This document shows, piece after piece, positions 8,907-17,810 of a stretch of 64,000 nt of DNA. Source of the stretch: Pseudogracilibacillus sp037071985 (GTDB lineage: Bacteria; Bacillota; Bacilli; Bacillales; Amphibacillaceae); assembly GCF_037071985.1 (NCBI RefSeq), contig NZ_JAXHDF010000013.1, forward strand, positions 30,342-94,341, in the 5' to 3' direction. Under the pieces are notes generated by a model, which was not told the DNA's origin, did no database searches, and saw only the letters and a program-made list of their open reading frames with translations. Each line of letters begins with the position of its first letter. Positions within the stretch are counted from its first letter, which is position 1. The position numbers and the translations under genes are program-made.

Positions 8907-9640
8907 TACAGTTCACCCTTTATGATCTGTCTTACTTTTCGTATTAATCGACGAGAAACTGGTATCCGTTTACCACTTTTTAAAACGATCATTTTTTGTG
9001 CTGTATCGTAAGAATACAATTGTATTCTATTAACGACATACGATTGATGACAGCGGAATAATCGTTCATCTAATAATTCTACTTCCTTTAATGTTCCATA
9101 AAAATGAATTAATCGATTTGTCGTTACTAATACTAAACGGTGGGGTTCATCTGTCATCATATATTCTACTTCACTAAATGGAACGCGTATCGTTGTACGT
9201 GAATTTTTTACAATGAAATCATCTGTAGCAACATGATTATTATTTCGATTTTCATAATGGAGTAAGCACTGCTTAAATAGGTCATATCTGTCTTTGTAGG
9301 GGAGTCCCTTATCAATAAACGTCAAAGCCGAAACCATATATTGATAGGAGATTGGTGCAAACTCAGAATGGGTTGTTACAAAGACAATAATGCCTTCAGG
9401 ATCATACTCCCTGATTTGTTTAGAAACTTCTAACCCTTTCCGTTCTTCACTTTTAATTTCAATATCTAAAAAATAAATCGGTACATAAGTGGTCAACGGG
9501 ATTTTTTCAATGATATTTTCACTTCTGCTCGTTACTTCAATAAAATCATATGCTATCTCGTGTTTCTCACAAATTTCCTTCACGAGCCGCTCTATCTGTT
9601 GCGCTTGCATCACGTCATCTTCTAAGATAAAAATACTCAT
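8906..9640 (-). CDS. LytTR family response regulator
   Basis: This 244-residue protein has an N-terminal receiver domain, with acidic pair EDD (residues 7-9) and phospho-acceptor Asp59 in FLDIE. A C-terminal LytTR DNA-binding domain (about 136-240) contains FRCHQSYVVNRIQL and GKRIPVSRR. This is the AgrA/NatR arrangement. It is the first gene of a two-gene operon with the GHKL kinase. Targets are unknown; the downstream yhfC-like operon is a candidate by position only. Confidence 0.92.
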   Translation of the reverse strand: MSIFILEDDVMQAQQIERLVKEICEKHEIAYDFIEVTSRSENIIEKIPLTTYVPIYFLDIEIKSEERKGLEVSKQIREYDPEGIIVFVTTHSEFAPISYQYMVSALTFIDKGLPYKDRYDLFKQCLLHYENRNNNHVATDDFIVKNSRTTIRVPFSEVEYMMTDEPHRLVLVTTNRLIHFYGTLKEVELLDERLFRCHQSYVVNRIQLYSYDTAQKMIVLKSGKRIPVSRRLIRKVRQIIKGEL

Positions 9641-9814
9641 CGTCTCTCACTCGCTTTATTTCATCTACTATTAGGATACCATATATGATTTATTCGTTGA
9701 GTAAAATCCTATATAACGAACCACTCTCTAGATAAATTTCTTCGATAGGAAAACGAAAGATATTATAGCTCCTAAAAAGCGACGACATTTTCTGCTCACT
9801 ATTAACTATCATTA

Positions 9815-9856
9815 TATACAAAAATGCCTGCATACTGATTGATAACAGTATGCAGG
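9815..9856 (-). terminator. Terminator after exported protein gene
   Basis: Perfect 11-bp stem CCTGCATACTG (9827-9837) with 9846-9856 and an 8-base loop, followed on the minus strand by CATTTTTGT. It closes the regulator-kinase-exported protein operon. Confidence 0.75.
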
Positions 9857-9884
9857 AAGATAAGTGATAAACATATTTTCTATC

Positions 9885-10781
9885 TTAATCCAAATCAATG
9901 ACCTTCAGAATGGACTCCTCATTTTCATCGGTTTGAGGAGCAGATTTTTCTAAATCTTTTATTCTTTCCTGAAGTTTTCTATTCTCTTGTTCAGAATATT
10001 CAAGAAAGGGCTTATATGATGCACTATAGCTAATTCCAAGCAGTTCCTTATCATATCGAGAGAGCGTCATTAACGCAATTTCCCCATTTTCTCCTGTGAT
10101 GTCAAAGGAAATAGTCGGATCATTATTCGAATAACCTTGTCCATTGTAGTCAACCAATTTGACTGATCCATGAACAACATTATATTTCTCCGCTAGTTCC
10201 TTCACAACTGTAACGAATTCTTGAGGGTTTTTATCAAGTTCTGCATCAAACTCTACTGAAACATCCTCGTCAAGCGTTCTATCCCCACGTCCTATACTGA
10301 ATACCTCTCCCGTGACAGAGTCCACAGAGAAATAATAACTGAGCTTCCCATTTATAATTGCTTCGCCATACCATGTCGAACGAGGAAGGCTATCGGATGC
10401 CCGTTCATACCCCATTTCGATAACCTGTTTCTCCAAATTCACGTCAAATATATCCCAGAGAACCTGTGCTCCAATTTCTGCTGCCTCTTCTTTACTCATG
10501 TCTTTACTCGTTGGTGTTTGATTTCGATAATATTCTAGATCGATATCTCCTACTGAATAGTTTGCATGTTTATACCCTTTTGGTAAACTTACTCCTTCAG
10601 TTTGGTTTGAATCTAATGTATAATTTGCATAATTAGTAGGGACTATATTTGTATTCTTAAGTTCTGCAGCTGTAATTACTTGTGAAATCCCTAAAGAAAG
10701 TAACGTGCTTGCGCCAATTAATACTGTTGTCGTAATGATCATTTTTTTAAAACCTTTTCTTCCAAATTTAGTTTTTATCAT
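9885..10781 (-). CDS. Exported or membrane-anchored protein of unknown function
   Basis: This 298-residue protein is not recognised as a named family. It has a basic N-terminus and one hydrophobic segment (about residues 14-38) that could be a signal peptide or anchor. The extracellular part contains a PepSY-like stretch (YYFSVDSVTGEVFSIGRG, residues 148-165) and a second similar alpha/beta unit. The C-terminus is polar and coiled-coil-like (EQENRKLQERIKDLEKS). It follows the OmpR-type regulator and kinase genes by 78 bases and precedes a terminator, so it may modulate that sensor or be its target. Confidence 0.6.
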   Translation of the reverse strand: MIKTKFGRKGFKKMIITTTVLIGASTLLSLGISQVITAAELKNTNIVPTNYANYTLDSNQTEGVSLPKGYKHANYSVGDIDLEYYRNQTPTSKDMSKEEAAEIGAQVLWDIFDVNLEKQVIEMGYERASDSLPRSTWYGEAIINGKLSYYFSVDSVTGEVFSIGRGDRTLDEDVSVEFDAELDKNPQEFVTVVKELAEKYNVVHGSVKLVDYNGQGYSNNDPTISFDITGENGEIALMTLSRYDKELLGISYSASYKPFLEYSEQENRKLQERIKDLEKSAPQTDENEESILKVIDLD

Positions 10782-10859
10782 TCAATCCCCTTCTTTATCA
10801 TTTTTTGTGATCACATAAATAGTATAAAATAGTTCTGTAATCGAATTATTATAGATTTA

Positions 10860-12254
10860 TTATGAAGTTGTAAAAATAACTTTAGCTATCATTCCTTTGC
10901 CGGGATGACTAATAAATTCTAGGTCCGCATTGTGACGCAAAACGATTTGTTTGCAGATTGATAGTCCTAATCCGGTCCCTCCGTCTTTGCGACTTCTTGA
11001 TTTTTCTACACGATAAAAAGGCTCAGTAATATACTCTGTTATTTCAGGGGACATTCCCTTACCATTATCTTGGATACAAACTATTTTCTTTCCATCCTCT
11101 AAAACAGCCCGTATCATGACATGTCCATCCATTTCACACGCCTTGATTGCATTATCCATAAGGTTAACAAAGAGACTTTTCAACAAACTGGCATCTCCCT
11201 TAATCCCATCAATTTCACTATAAAAGTCTGTTTTAATTTTCTTTTTTCTTATCTTACTATGCAAAGTCTGTTTTACCGATTGAAATAGCTCGTTTACATT
11301 TTGTTCTTCCCAAACAATTTGATCGTTTTTAAGATTTGCGAGATCTAGCAACTGGTTACTCAACGTTTGCACCCGCTTACTTTCTGACATAATATAACTG
11401 ATTGCAGACAACCTATCATCATCCGTCAAAGCTGCCTTTTGCAAATATTCGGCATACCCATAAATAGCTGTTAATGGAGTATGGAGTTCATGGGCAAAGT
11501 TATCTATAAACTGCTGTTTTTTTTCTGCGGCGGTAATCAATTCCTTCATCTGACGATGGATTTCCTCCGCCATATAGTTGAAGCTTTGTGACATTTTGGC
11601 AAGTTCATCATTTCCAGACACAGAAAGTCTTGTTTCATATGCTCCTGCTGCAATTTCACGTGAAGTTTGTGTTATTTGTGACAATGGCTTGAAAATGCGA
11701 TTAAGTAATAAAAGAAGTCCGAAGGCTAGTAAAGTGACTAGGGTTAGTCCCACTAAAAATAACGTATTCTTCATTTTTGCCCATGAGGTAATTGTGTCTG
11801 TCGTATCAAATAAATACACCAATGTATAAAAATCGTATGGAGATGGTAGTTTACCAGAAACTATAACATAAGTACGATTGTCTGTTTCTTGAAAGGAGAC
11901 TAGTCGATTCCCGTCCTTTGGGGGTTTCAATGACTTGCTCAATAACGTTTCTTTGCTAGTAGAATAAACTTGCTGTTCTTCCTTGTATAGGACTAGGCTA
12001 GACTCTGTATTGCTCGAAAAATAACGATAAGGCTGGAAGAGAGAATCTACGGACTCCTCAATATCACTTCCGCGGCTTTCAATCGCATAGAAATCCTTTA
12101 CAATCGCGGACGTAATCATATAATGTTCTGCTAAACTCCGTTCTTCCGCTTGTCTAAGCGTATCTTTGAACATGACATAAGTTATAATAAGTATCCCAAG
12201 ATTGAAAAAAAATAGGAAAAGCAAAAATGTTGTTAAAAAAGTTCGATATTTCAT
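10860..12254 (-). CDS. Two-component sensor histidine kinase with HAMP domain
   Basis: A 464-residue kinase. The ATG at 12254 follows GGAGG at seven bases and overlaps the regulator's stop (ATGA); a longer frame start at 12311 is not supported. Order: membrane helix (about residues 7-28), extracellular sensor of about 130 residues, second helix (about 165-190), HAMP, dimerisation helix with the phospho-His in AHELHTPLTAIYGYA, and an ATPase domain with NAIKACE, DNGKGMS and GGTGLGLSICK boxes. It is the classic partner of an OmpR-family regulator. The signal is unknown. Confidence 0.92.
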   Translation of the reverse strand: MKYRTFLTTFLLFLFFFNLGILIITYVMFKDTLRQAEERSLAEHYMITSAIVKDFYAIESRGSDIEESVDSLFQPYRYFSSNTESSLVLYKEEQQVYSTSKETLLSKSLKPPKDGNRLVSFQETDNRTYVIVSGKLPSPYDFYTLVYLFDTTDTITSWAKMKNTLFLVGLTLVTLLAFGLLLLLNRIFKPLSQITQTSREIAAGAYETRLSVSGNDELAKMSQSFNYMAEEIHRQMKELITAAEKKQQFIDNFAHELHTPLTAIYGYAEYLQKAALTDDDRLSAISYIMSESKRVQTLSNQLLDLANLKNDQIVWEEQNVNELFQSVKQTLHSKIRKKKIKTDFYSEIDGIKGDASLLKSLFVNLMDNAIKACEMDGHVMIRAVLEDGKKIVCIQDNGKGMSPEITEYITEPFYRVEKSRSRKDGGTGLGLSICKQIVLRHNADLEFISHPGKGMIAKVIFTTS

Positions 12255-12904
12255 TGATTTACCTCCAAGCGGTAACCAATCTTGTACACCGTTTTTATCA
12301 ATTTTTCCCACCCTAATTTTTTTCGAAGTTTTTGGATATGAACATCAATCGTACGAGAATCGCCTATATAGTCATATCCCCAAACAAGTTCCAAAAGTCT
12401 TTCCCTAGATAATGCAATATTTCGATTGTTAACCAAAACTTCTAATAATTTAAATTCTTTTGGAGTACATTCAATAAGCTGTTCCATAATAAATACTTGA
12501 TGGCTATCAAAATCAATTCTTACGTCACCTAGTTCAAAACATTGGTTGTTCTTTTGTGTCCGGCGTAATACTGCCTCCACGCGAGCCAACAATTCTAACA
12601 TTTCAAAGGGCTTTGTCAAATAATCGTCCGCACCCATAGATAATCCTTTAACTCGATCTGACAAACTATTACGAGCTGTTAAGAAGATTGTTGGTGTTGT
12701 TTGTACTTTTTCAAATACTTCAAAACCGTCTTGCTCAGGTAACATAATATCTAAAATAATCAGGTCATATATATGGGATTTTAGTTCAGAAAGGGCGGTC
12801 TCTCCATTAAAAACAGAAGTACATTGATGTCCCACAAGCTGTAAATTTTTCTTAATTAGTTCATTGATTGCTATCTCATCCTCAACAATTAAAATGACTG
12901 CCAA
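12251..12904 (-). CDS. OmpR/PhoB family response regulator
   Basis: This 217-residue protein has a receiver domain, with acidic residues EDE near the start, the phospho-Asp in LIILDIMLPEQDG and the Lys of the KPFE motif. A C-terminal winged-helix DNA-binding domain (ECTPKEFKLLEVLVNN, then VWGYDYIGDSRTIDVHIQKLRKK) follows. It leads the operon with its kinase and an exported protein. No operator could be picked out upstream. Confidence 0.93.
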   Translation of the reverse strand: MAVILIVEDEIAINELIKKNLQLVGHQCTSVFNGETALSELKSHIYDLIILDIMLPEQDGFEVFEKVQTTPTIFLTARNSLSDRVKGLSMGADDYLTKPFEMLELLARVEAVLRRTQKNNQCFELGDVRIDFDSHQVFIMEQLIECTPKEFKLLEVLVNNRNIALSRERLLELVWGYDYIGDSRTIDVHIQKLRKKLGWEKLIKTVYKIGYRLEVNQ

Positions 12905-13419
12905 ACATTTTCACCACCTCTAAATTCTAAGAACTTCTTGATCTCTGTAATAACGGGAGTTATATTAAAAATCCACTTCTACTGAATACATACTAATAGT
13001 ACTATCAATTTATTATAGAGTTGTAAAATACAATAAACCTTTTTATCTTATTAAAAAGTATTACTATTTTTTAAATAGATACTTATTGTAATTCACATCT
13101 CTCTCATTATCTGATATATTAGGATATTTCTTCACATGTAGCCTTTCGACAATTACAAATATAATAATATTTCCATTAACTCATCTTCCGCTCATTCATC
13201 ATAAATAGGTATAAATAAATTATAAATCCAATAAAATACGTTAATATAATGATTAATAGAAAAAATAAAAGGAGTTGACACTTATTGTTTATTAGTGTCG
13301 ATCCTTATCTTAAATAAATATAGACCTGTTAGAATGGAAAAGAACTAGATAAAGTTTGCTCACTACAATTCATCCAGATTTTAATCCCCATTTTCTTTAG
13401 ATCTTATTAAATTTAAAGC
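12905..13419. other. AT-rich intergenic region with a hairpin
   Basis: About 515 bases with no convincing gene. An imperfect hairpin is at 13270-13309 (AAGGAGTTGACACT paired with AGTGTCGATCCTT). It overlaps a ribosome-site-like AAAGGAG and a 10-codon TTG-started frame on the plus strand ending at a TAA near 13317. I cannot tell whether this is a leader peptide, a relic or chance. Confidence 0.35.
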
Positions 13420-14151
13420 TTAACTATTTTTCATGTTCTTTTGAAAGGTGTAAACTGCTAATAGACTTATACCTAAGCCATAACCTACTACCCACCAAAT
13501 ATGTGGAAATATGTTTGCATAGTCTCCATCAATCACTGCTCTACCCATATCAACAGCATGTACAAATGGTAGAACATTCGCAATTTTTTCGAACCAGCCC
13601 CCTACTAATTCTAAACTAAACCATGTACCTGAGAACCAAGCCGTTAAATTGGTTAGCAAAGCTCCGCAAATACCTGCTACTGCTTTTTCATTAAAAATAC
13701 TGCCACATAGAAGTCCTATTCCATTGAATAAAATTGCCACTGGTAATATAGTAATAATTGCAAATAAAATATGTAATGTGAACGTCATCCCTAACATAAT
13801 TGACACAGCATAACAAATGATTACCTGTACCAACGCCATCGGAATTAAAGGTAGTGTATAGCCGAGTATAAAATCATACGCTGTCATCGGAGTTGTATAT
13901 AATCTTGTTAAGAAGTCACTAAATCGATCTTTTGCTATCATTTGAGCTGAAAACAAGGTCATAAAGGACAAACCAAAGACCGCAATACCAGGCGTTAGAC
14001 TATTAATATTGAATAAGTCATTCGGGACATTTTGATTAATGAGTGTCATTAAGAGTAAGATAATTATCGGGAAAGCTAGACCAAAGAACAACGAGATTGG
14101 ATCTCGTATAATTTCTTTCAATGTGCGAGTGCTAAACATCATCATTTTCAT
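13420..14151 (-). CDS. ABC-2 type transporter permease
   Basis: This 243-residue protein has six predicted membrane helices and an ABC-2 family pattern (LTPGIAVFGLSFMTLFSAQMIAKDR in the second helix region, with the central motif LLCGSIFNEKAVAG). The start overlaps the stop of the ATPase gene by four bases. With the upstream ATPase it forms an exporter of the drug, lipid or lantibiotic type. The operon leader is an XRE-AbrB regulator, so expression is probably autoregulated. Substrate unknown. Confidence 0.88.
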   Translation of the reverse strand: MKMMMFSTRTLKEIIRDPISLFFGLAFPIIILLLMTLINQNVPNDLFNINSLTPGIAVFGLSFMTLFSAQMIAKDRFSDFLTRLYTTPMTAYDFILGYTLPLIPMALVQVIICYAVSIMLGMTFTLHILFAIITILPVAILFNGIGLLCGSIFNEKAVAGICGALLTNLTAWFSGTWFSLELVGGWFEKIANVLPFVHAVDMGRAVIDGDYANIFPHIWWVVGYGLGISLLAVYTFQKNMKNS

Positions 14152-14876
14152 AGGTTCACCTCTTCGACTAAAGAAGCAAAAGCTTCTTCAAATGATAATG
14201 TAGATGTTTGAGCGATTAATTCTTCAGCTGTCCCAAGCGCTTTTAGTTCACCTTGTTTTAAAATACAAACACGATCTGATAAACTTTCCGCTTCCTCCAA
14301 GTAATGTGTCGTTAAAATAATAGTAATATTTCCTTTTAATCCTTTCACTACATTCCAAAGTTCACGTCTTGCTAATATATCTAGCCCTAGAGTTGGCTCA
14401 TCTAAGAATAAAATATCCGGTTCACTGATCAGTGCCATTGCAATACTTAAACGACGCTTCCATCCACCTGATAACGTTTTACTTCGCTGCTTTTGAAGCG
14501 GCGTAAGCGAAAATGTATCTATTATTTCTCTAACTTTTTGTGCACGTTCCTTTTTTGAAAAATTATGCACTCCTGCCATTAGCTCTAAATTTTCTTCTAC
14601 AGTTAAATTCGGTGCAATTGCTGTTTCTTGTGGAGAGACAGCAATATAATGTTTCACTCGATCTGTTTGTTTCATCACATCATAACCGAAAATAAAGGCT
14701 TGACCACTTGTTAACTTCTCTAAACCTGACAGTATTTTAATAAGTGTTGATTTTCCAGCCCCATTTACTCCAAGTAATGAAAACACTTCCCCTTTTTTAA
14801 CTATTAGTGAAACATCATTAAGAGCTTTTTTATCACCATATGTTTTGGTTACATTTTTTACCTCGATTGCGATCAT
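14148..14876 (-). CDS. ABC transporter ATP-binding protein
   Basis: A 242-residue ATPase of the CcmA/drug-export type. Walker A GVNGAGKST lies at about residues 36-44, the signature LSGGWKRRLSIAMAL at about 134-148 and Walker B ILFLDEPTLGLD next to it, and the switch His follows in LTTHYLEEAE. It is translationally coupled on both sides (ATGA overlaps). It powers the ABC-2 permease encoded downstream. Confidence 0.93.
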   Translation of the reverse strand: MIAIEVKNVTKTYGDKKALNDVSLIVKKGEVFSLLGVNGAGKSTLIKILSGLEKLTSGQAFIFGYDVMKQTDRVKHYIAVSPQETAIAPNLTVEENLELMAGVHNFSKKERAQKVREIIDTFSLTPLQKQRSKTLSGGWKRRLSIAMALISEPDILFLDEPTLGLDILARRELWNVVKGLKGNITIILTTHYLEEAESLSDRVCILKQGELKALGTAEELIAQTSTLSFEEAFASLVEEVNL

Positions 14877-15307
14877 TCCTCATCCCCCTCTTTATTTAGG
14901 AGGACACTGGGTGGAAAAAAGCCCTGCATGTAACTTTTTGGGACAATTGCAAGTCCTCGATCCTCATCTCCCACTATAATAAGTGTATCGCCAGCTTTAA
15001 TATGAAATAAATCTCTAGCCTCTTTCGGAATGACAATTTGTCCTCGCTCTCCAACTTTCGTTGTACCAAAAAAATGCTTTCCCTTTGATGGAATGGATAT
15101 ACCAGATTCCTGCTCATCGTAGTGTACTAAACTATCAATCGTAACATCGTATAATTCTGCTAATTTGATACAGAAATGTATATCTGGTGTAGACTCTCCT
15201 TTTTCCCATTTTGCAACGACCTGGCGAGAAACTCCCAAATCTTCTGCTAATTTTTCCTGTGTAAATGAATGTTGCTGCCTAAGCCTTTTTAAATTCATAT
15301 TTATCAT
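14873..15307 (-). CDS. XRE-AbrB fusion transcriptional regulator
   Basis: A 144-residue protein from the ATG at 15307, ten bases after AAGGAGG; a GTG nine bases earlier is too close to that ribosome site. Residues about 4-58 form an XRE/Cro helix-turn-helix (LRQQHSFTQEKLAEDLGVSR). Residues about 76-122 form an AbrB/SpoVT swapped-hairpin DNA-binding domain (TTKVGERGQIVIPKEARDLF). Two DNA-binding domains in one short protein are unusual. It is the first gene of a tightly coupled operon with an ABC exporter and probably regulates it. Known relatives sit beside similar exporters in Firmicutes, but their ligands are not known to me. Confidence 0.88.
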   Translation of the reverse strand: MINMNLKRLRQQHSFTQEKLAEDLGVSRQVVAKWEKGESTPDIHFCIKLAELYDVTIDSLVHYDEQESGISIPSKGKHFFGTTKVGERGQIVIPKEARDLFHIKAGDTLIIVGDEDRGLAIVPKSYMQGFFPPSVLLNKEGDEE

Positions 15308-15503
15308 ACATTTCACACCTCCTTCACTAGTATGCTATATATTGTAAACCCGGTCTATCAACAAAGAATAACATTGATGGTATAATTTATTGCCTATGAC
15401 TTTCCCACAAACTAAAGGCTATCACATGAAAAAAGCGATAGCCTGTAAAGTTAATATGCTTAGTCAATTCAGAATGCTGAATTATTCCAAGGCTGTAAAA
15501 ATA

Positions 15504-16613
15504 TTAATAGCCTAATTCCTCTTTTGCAATGTCAGTAATAAACTTTAGCTTGTCCCACTGTTCTTCTTCTGTTAATTTATTTCCATGATGAGTAGATGCG
15601 AAGCCGCATTGTGGGCTGATACAAATTTGTTCTTTCGGAATATATTGTGTTGCTTCTTTAATTCTTGCTTTAATATTTTCCTTATCCTCTAATTGACCAG
15701 ATTTGGATGTAAATAAACCTAGCACTACTTGTGGTCCCCCGTTTGGAATATATTCCAGTGGTTTAAAATCTCCGGAACGATCGTCATCATACTCAAGGAA
15801 AAACCCATCCACTTTTTCTTTTGCAAATAGTGTTGGAGCAATCAATCCGTAGCTACCTTCAAATGCCCAATTCGAACGATAATTCCCACGACAAAGATGA
15901 GTCGTTACATAAAGATCTTCCGGCTTTCCTTCAAGCACCCCGTTAATTACCTTTAACGCTAATTCAATCAATTTCTCTCTTGAATATTTACCGTCATTAA
16001 AAGGAATGTCTGGTGAAGATAGACCAGCAATATAAACATCATCAAATTGCAGATAACGTACACCTGCATCATAAAATGCTTGTAACGCATCTCGATACGT
16101 CTGTATAATGTCTGCAGCATATTCTTCAATATCCGGATAAATTTCTTCGTTGCGAATACCCTTATTAAATAACTGGTTCGGACTTGGGATTGTCTGCTTG
16201 GCAACAGCACGTCCATCTACAATTTCATTGAAGACAATAAAATCTTTTATATGTGGATGGTTTGGATTGAATGAGATTTTACCGACATTTCGTACATCAT
16301 ATCTCTCTGTTTCCTCGTCCCCATTAAATATAAAACCTGTTTCCGGCACATACCCTTCTACCCCATTTAGATGCTCCAGGAAATCAGTATGCCAAAATCT
16401 ACGTCTAAACTCTCCGTCTGTTACAGCAGACAAGCCAATTTCAATTTGTTTATCAACAATACGTTTTATTTCCTGTGTTTCAATGTCGTATAACTCTTCT
16501 CGTGATATATCTCCTGCTTGAAAATCTTTTCTCGCTTGATGAATGATTTCCGGTCTTAATAAACTCCCTACATGATCTGCTTTAAATGGTGCTTTCGTTA
16601 ATGTAATTGTCAT
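15504..16613 (-). CDS. YxjG/YxjH-like methionine synthase (cobalamin-independent, short form)
   Basis: This 369-residue protein corresponds to the C-terminal, catalytic half of MetE, as in Bacillus YxjG and YxjH. It begins with the family N-terminus FKADHVGSLLRP. It contains the metal-site pattern HLCRGNYRSNW (His and Cys), an acidic residue in FFLEYDD, and the final Cys in ISPQCGFAS. It probably transfers a methyl group to homocysteine or a related thiol to make methionine; the methyl donor of short forms is uncertain. The gene is single and lies behind a SAM-I riboswitch with a terminator, so it should be on only when SAM is low. Confidence 0.9.
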   Translation of the reverse strand: MTITLTKAPFKADHVGSLLRPEIIHQARKDFQAGDISREELYDIETQEIKRIVDKQIEIGLSAVTDGEFRRRFWHTDFLEHLNGVEGYVPETGFIFNGDEETERYDVRNVGKISFNPNHPHIKDFIVFNEIVDGRAVAKQTIPSPNQLFNKGIRNEEIYPDIEEYAADIIQTYRDALQAFYDAGVRYLQFDDVYIAGLSSPDIPFNDGKYSREKLIELALKVINGVLEGKPEDLYVTTHLCRGNYRSNWAFEGSYGLIAPTLFAKEKVDGFFLEYDDDRSGDFKPLEYIPNGGPQVVLGLFTSKSGQLEDKENIKARIKEATQYIPKEQICISPQCGFASTHHGNKLTEEEQWDKLKFITDIAKEELGY

Positions 16614-16732
16614 TAATTATTATCCTCTCTCATATTGTTTATTAGAATTAATTCGCTCTTTTTTAAACATTGATGATAATCGTCTTTTCCACCCCTCCTG
16701 TAGCCTTGAATTTTTCGGGGTTTTTTAACATC

Positions 16733-16762
16733 AAAAAACCCCTTCTTGAATAAGAAGAGGTT
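16733..16762 (-). terminator. S-box intrinsic terminator
   Basis: AACCTCTTCTT (minus strand, 16752-16762) pairs with 16737-16747 with one mismatch and a 4-base loop, followed by TTTTTT. It follows the SAM aptamer directly and forms the expression platform. Confidence 0.85.
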
Positions 16763-16784
16763 AATATCACGATAGTCCTTCACT

Positions 16785-16890
16785 CTTCTCATCTTCAAGC
16801 ATTTACGCTTCTGGAATTGGCACAGTACTTGTAAAAGTCTGTTGCCGAGGCTTCAAAGGGCCAGTCCCTCCACCTCTCTGGATAAGAAAT
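16785..16890 (-). ncRNA. SAM-I riboswitch (S-box) aptamer
   Basis: On the minus strand the leader reads CTTATCCAGAGAGGTGGAGG, then GACTGGCCC, GAAGCCTCGGCAACAG, a GTGCCAATTCC element, and ends with GATGAGAAG, which pairs back to CTTATC. These are the conserved blocks of the S-box, in order and spacing. It lies in front of a YxjG-like gene, a usual S-box target. SAM binding should favour the terminator at 16733-16762. Confidence 0.95.
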
Positions 16891-17029
16891 TAAAACTATT
16901 TAATTATTGATTACTAATTTAACTTGACTGAGTAAAAAAGTCAAGGAAAAAATAGTTTAAGATTTTACCTATTCATTATTGCGTGCCTAACATATAGTGT
17001 CAAATGACTGTTCATTTGTTTTTTGCGAC

Positions 17030-17800
17030 CTATTTATCCCTATCTACCAGCTTAGCATGAACAACGAAACGTCCTTCATCCGGGTCAAGCGTGTAATCAC
17101 ATGTTGATAACGTCAATATCGTATCATCTTCTTGAACAGAAACATCGGTTGCATAGACGGATCTATTTTTCATTTCATCTACTAACGATTGAAATTCTTC
17201 TTCTGTATCAAAATCAGTTTGTATATAATCAAAATCCGTCGTTGTATAATAAGCGGAAAAAACAATAGCATCGTAACTATGATATAACGTATCAAAATGG
17301 ATGGTTGAATGAGTGTCAAAAAAGTCTTCATCCAAGTATTTTGTTAACTGATTAAACATTGTCTCATCTTTCATCCGATGGCCATATAAAATAAAATTTT
17401 TATTTTCTTCTGTTAAATAATTTCGATAATCGGCAAAAATACTTCCTGCTCTAGATTGTTCTCTTTTATAATTACGATCTAAATAATAGGTATTATTTTC
17501 TGCTTGTAAGATAGGATAATTTATCTTTGTATCATTAATCTGTATCCATCCGATAATATCTTCGTTAATTTCTTGTAATTCAAGAAATTGTTTTCGAACC
17601 GATTGATCATCGCTTGCACTCTTCTGCTCAATACCATTATTATATATTTCTTGGGCTTCAGCTAGTACTTGTCGATTATAGTAATAATCAAGGCCAATCC
17701 CACTTAATTCATACAGAGAATAACTAAAAACTACGATACAAATCATTGTAAAAATTCTCGAAAATAATTTTTTTATTTTATTTGGCTTTTTTCTTTCCAT
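17030..17800 (-). CDS. srtB: Class B sortase
   Basis: A 256-residue membrane transpeptidase. One N-terminal membrane anchor (about residues 15-36) is followed by the sortase B barrel. The catalytic residues are His141 (ILYGHRM), Cys234 (LTLSTCDY) and Arg244 (EGRFVVHAK). Sortase B anchors heme-uptake NEAT proteins to peptidoglycan at NPxTx motifs. Such substrates (NPKTA and NPPTG) are encoded upstream in the same operon. AAAGGTG precedes the ATG, and the gene starts 10 bases after the ATPase stop. It is the last gene of the Fur-controlled leftward operon. Confidence 0.95.
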   Translation of the reverse strand: MERKKPNKIKKLFSRIFTMICIVVFSYSLYELSGIGLDYYYNRQVLAEAQEIYNNGIEQKSASDDQSVRKQFLELQEINEDIIGWIQINDTKINYPILQAENNTYYLDRNYKREQSRAGSIFADYRNYLTEENKNFILYGHRMKDETMFNQLTKYLDEDFFDTHSTIHFDTLYHSYDAIVFSAYYTTTDFDYIQTDFDTEEEFQSLVDEMKNRSVYATDVSVQEDDTILTLSTCDYTLDPDEGRFVVHAKLVDRDK

Positions 17801-17810
17801 TTGATCACCT

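Noticed and set aside
15416..15444. AGGCTATC inverted repeat near the XRE-AbrB promoter as a terminator of the exporter operon
   Set aside because: It lies upstream, not downstream, of that operon and lacks a U-tract on either strand; role unclear.
16613..16798. Small 61-codon frame on the minus strand
   Set aside because: It runs through the SAM riboswitch terminator and leader; no ribosome site and no family resemblance.
16925..16945. CTTGACT/AGTCAAG hairpin as terminator of the srtB operon
   Set aside because: The stem is only 7 bp and is followed by TTAAATT rather than a U-run; possible but too weak to call.
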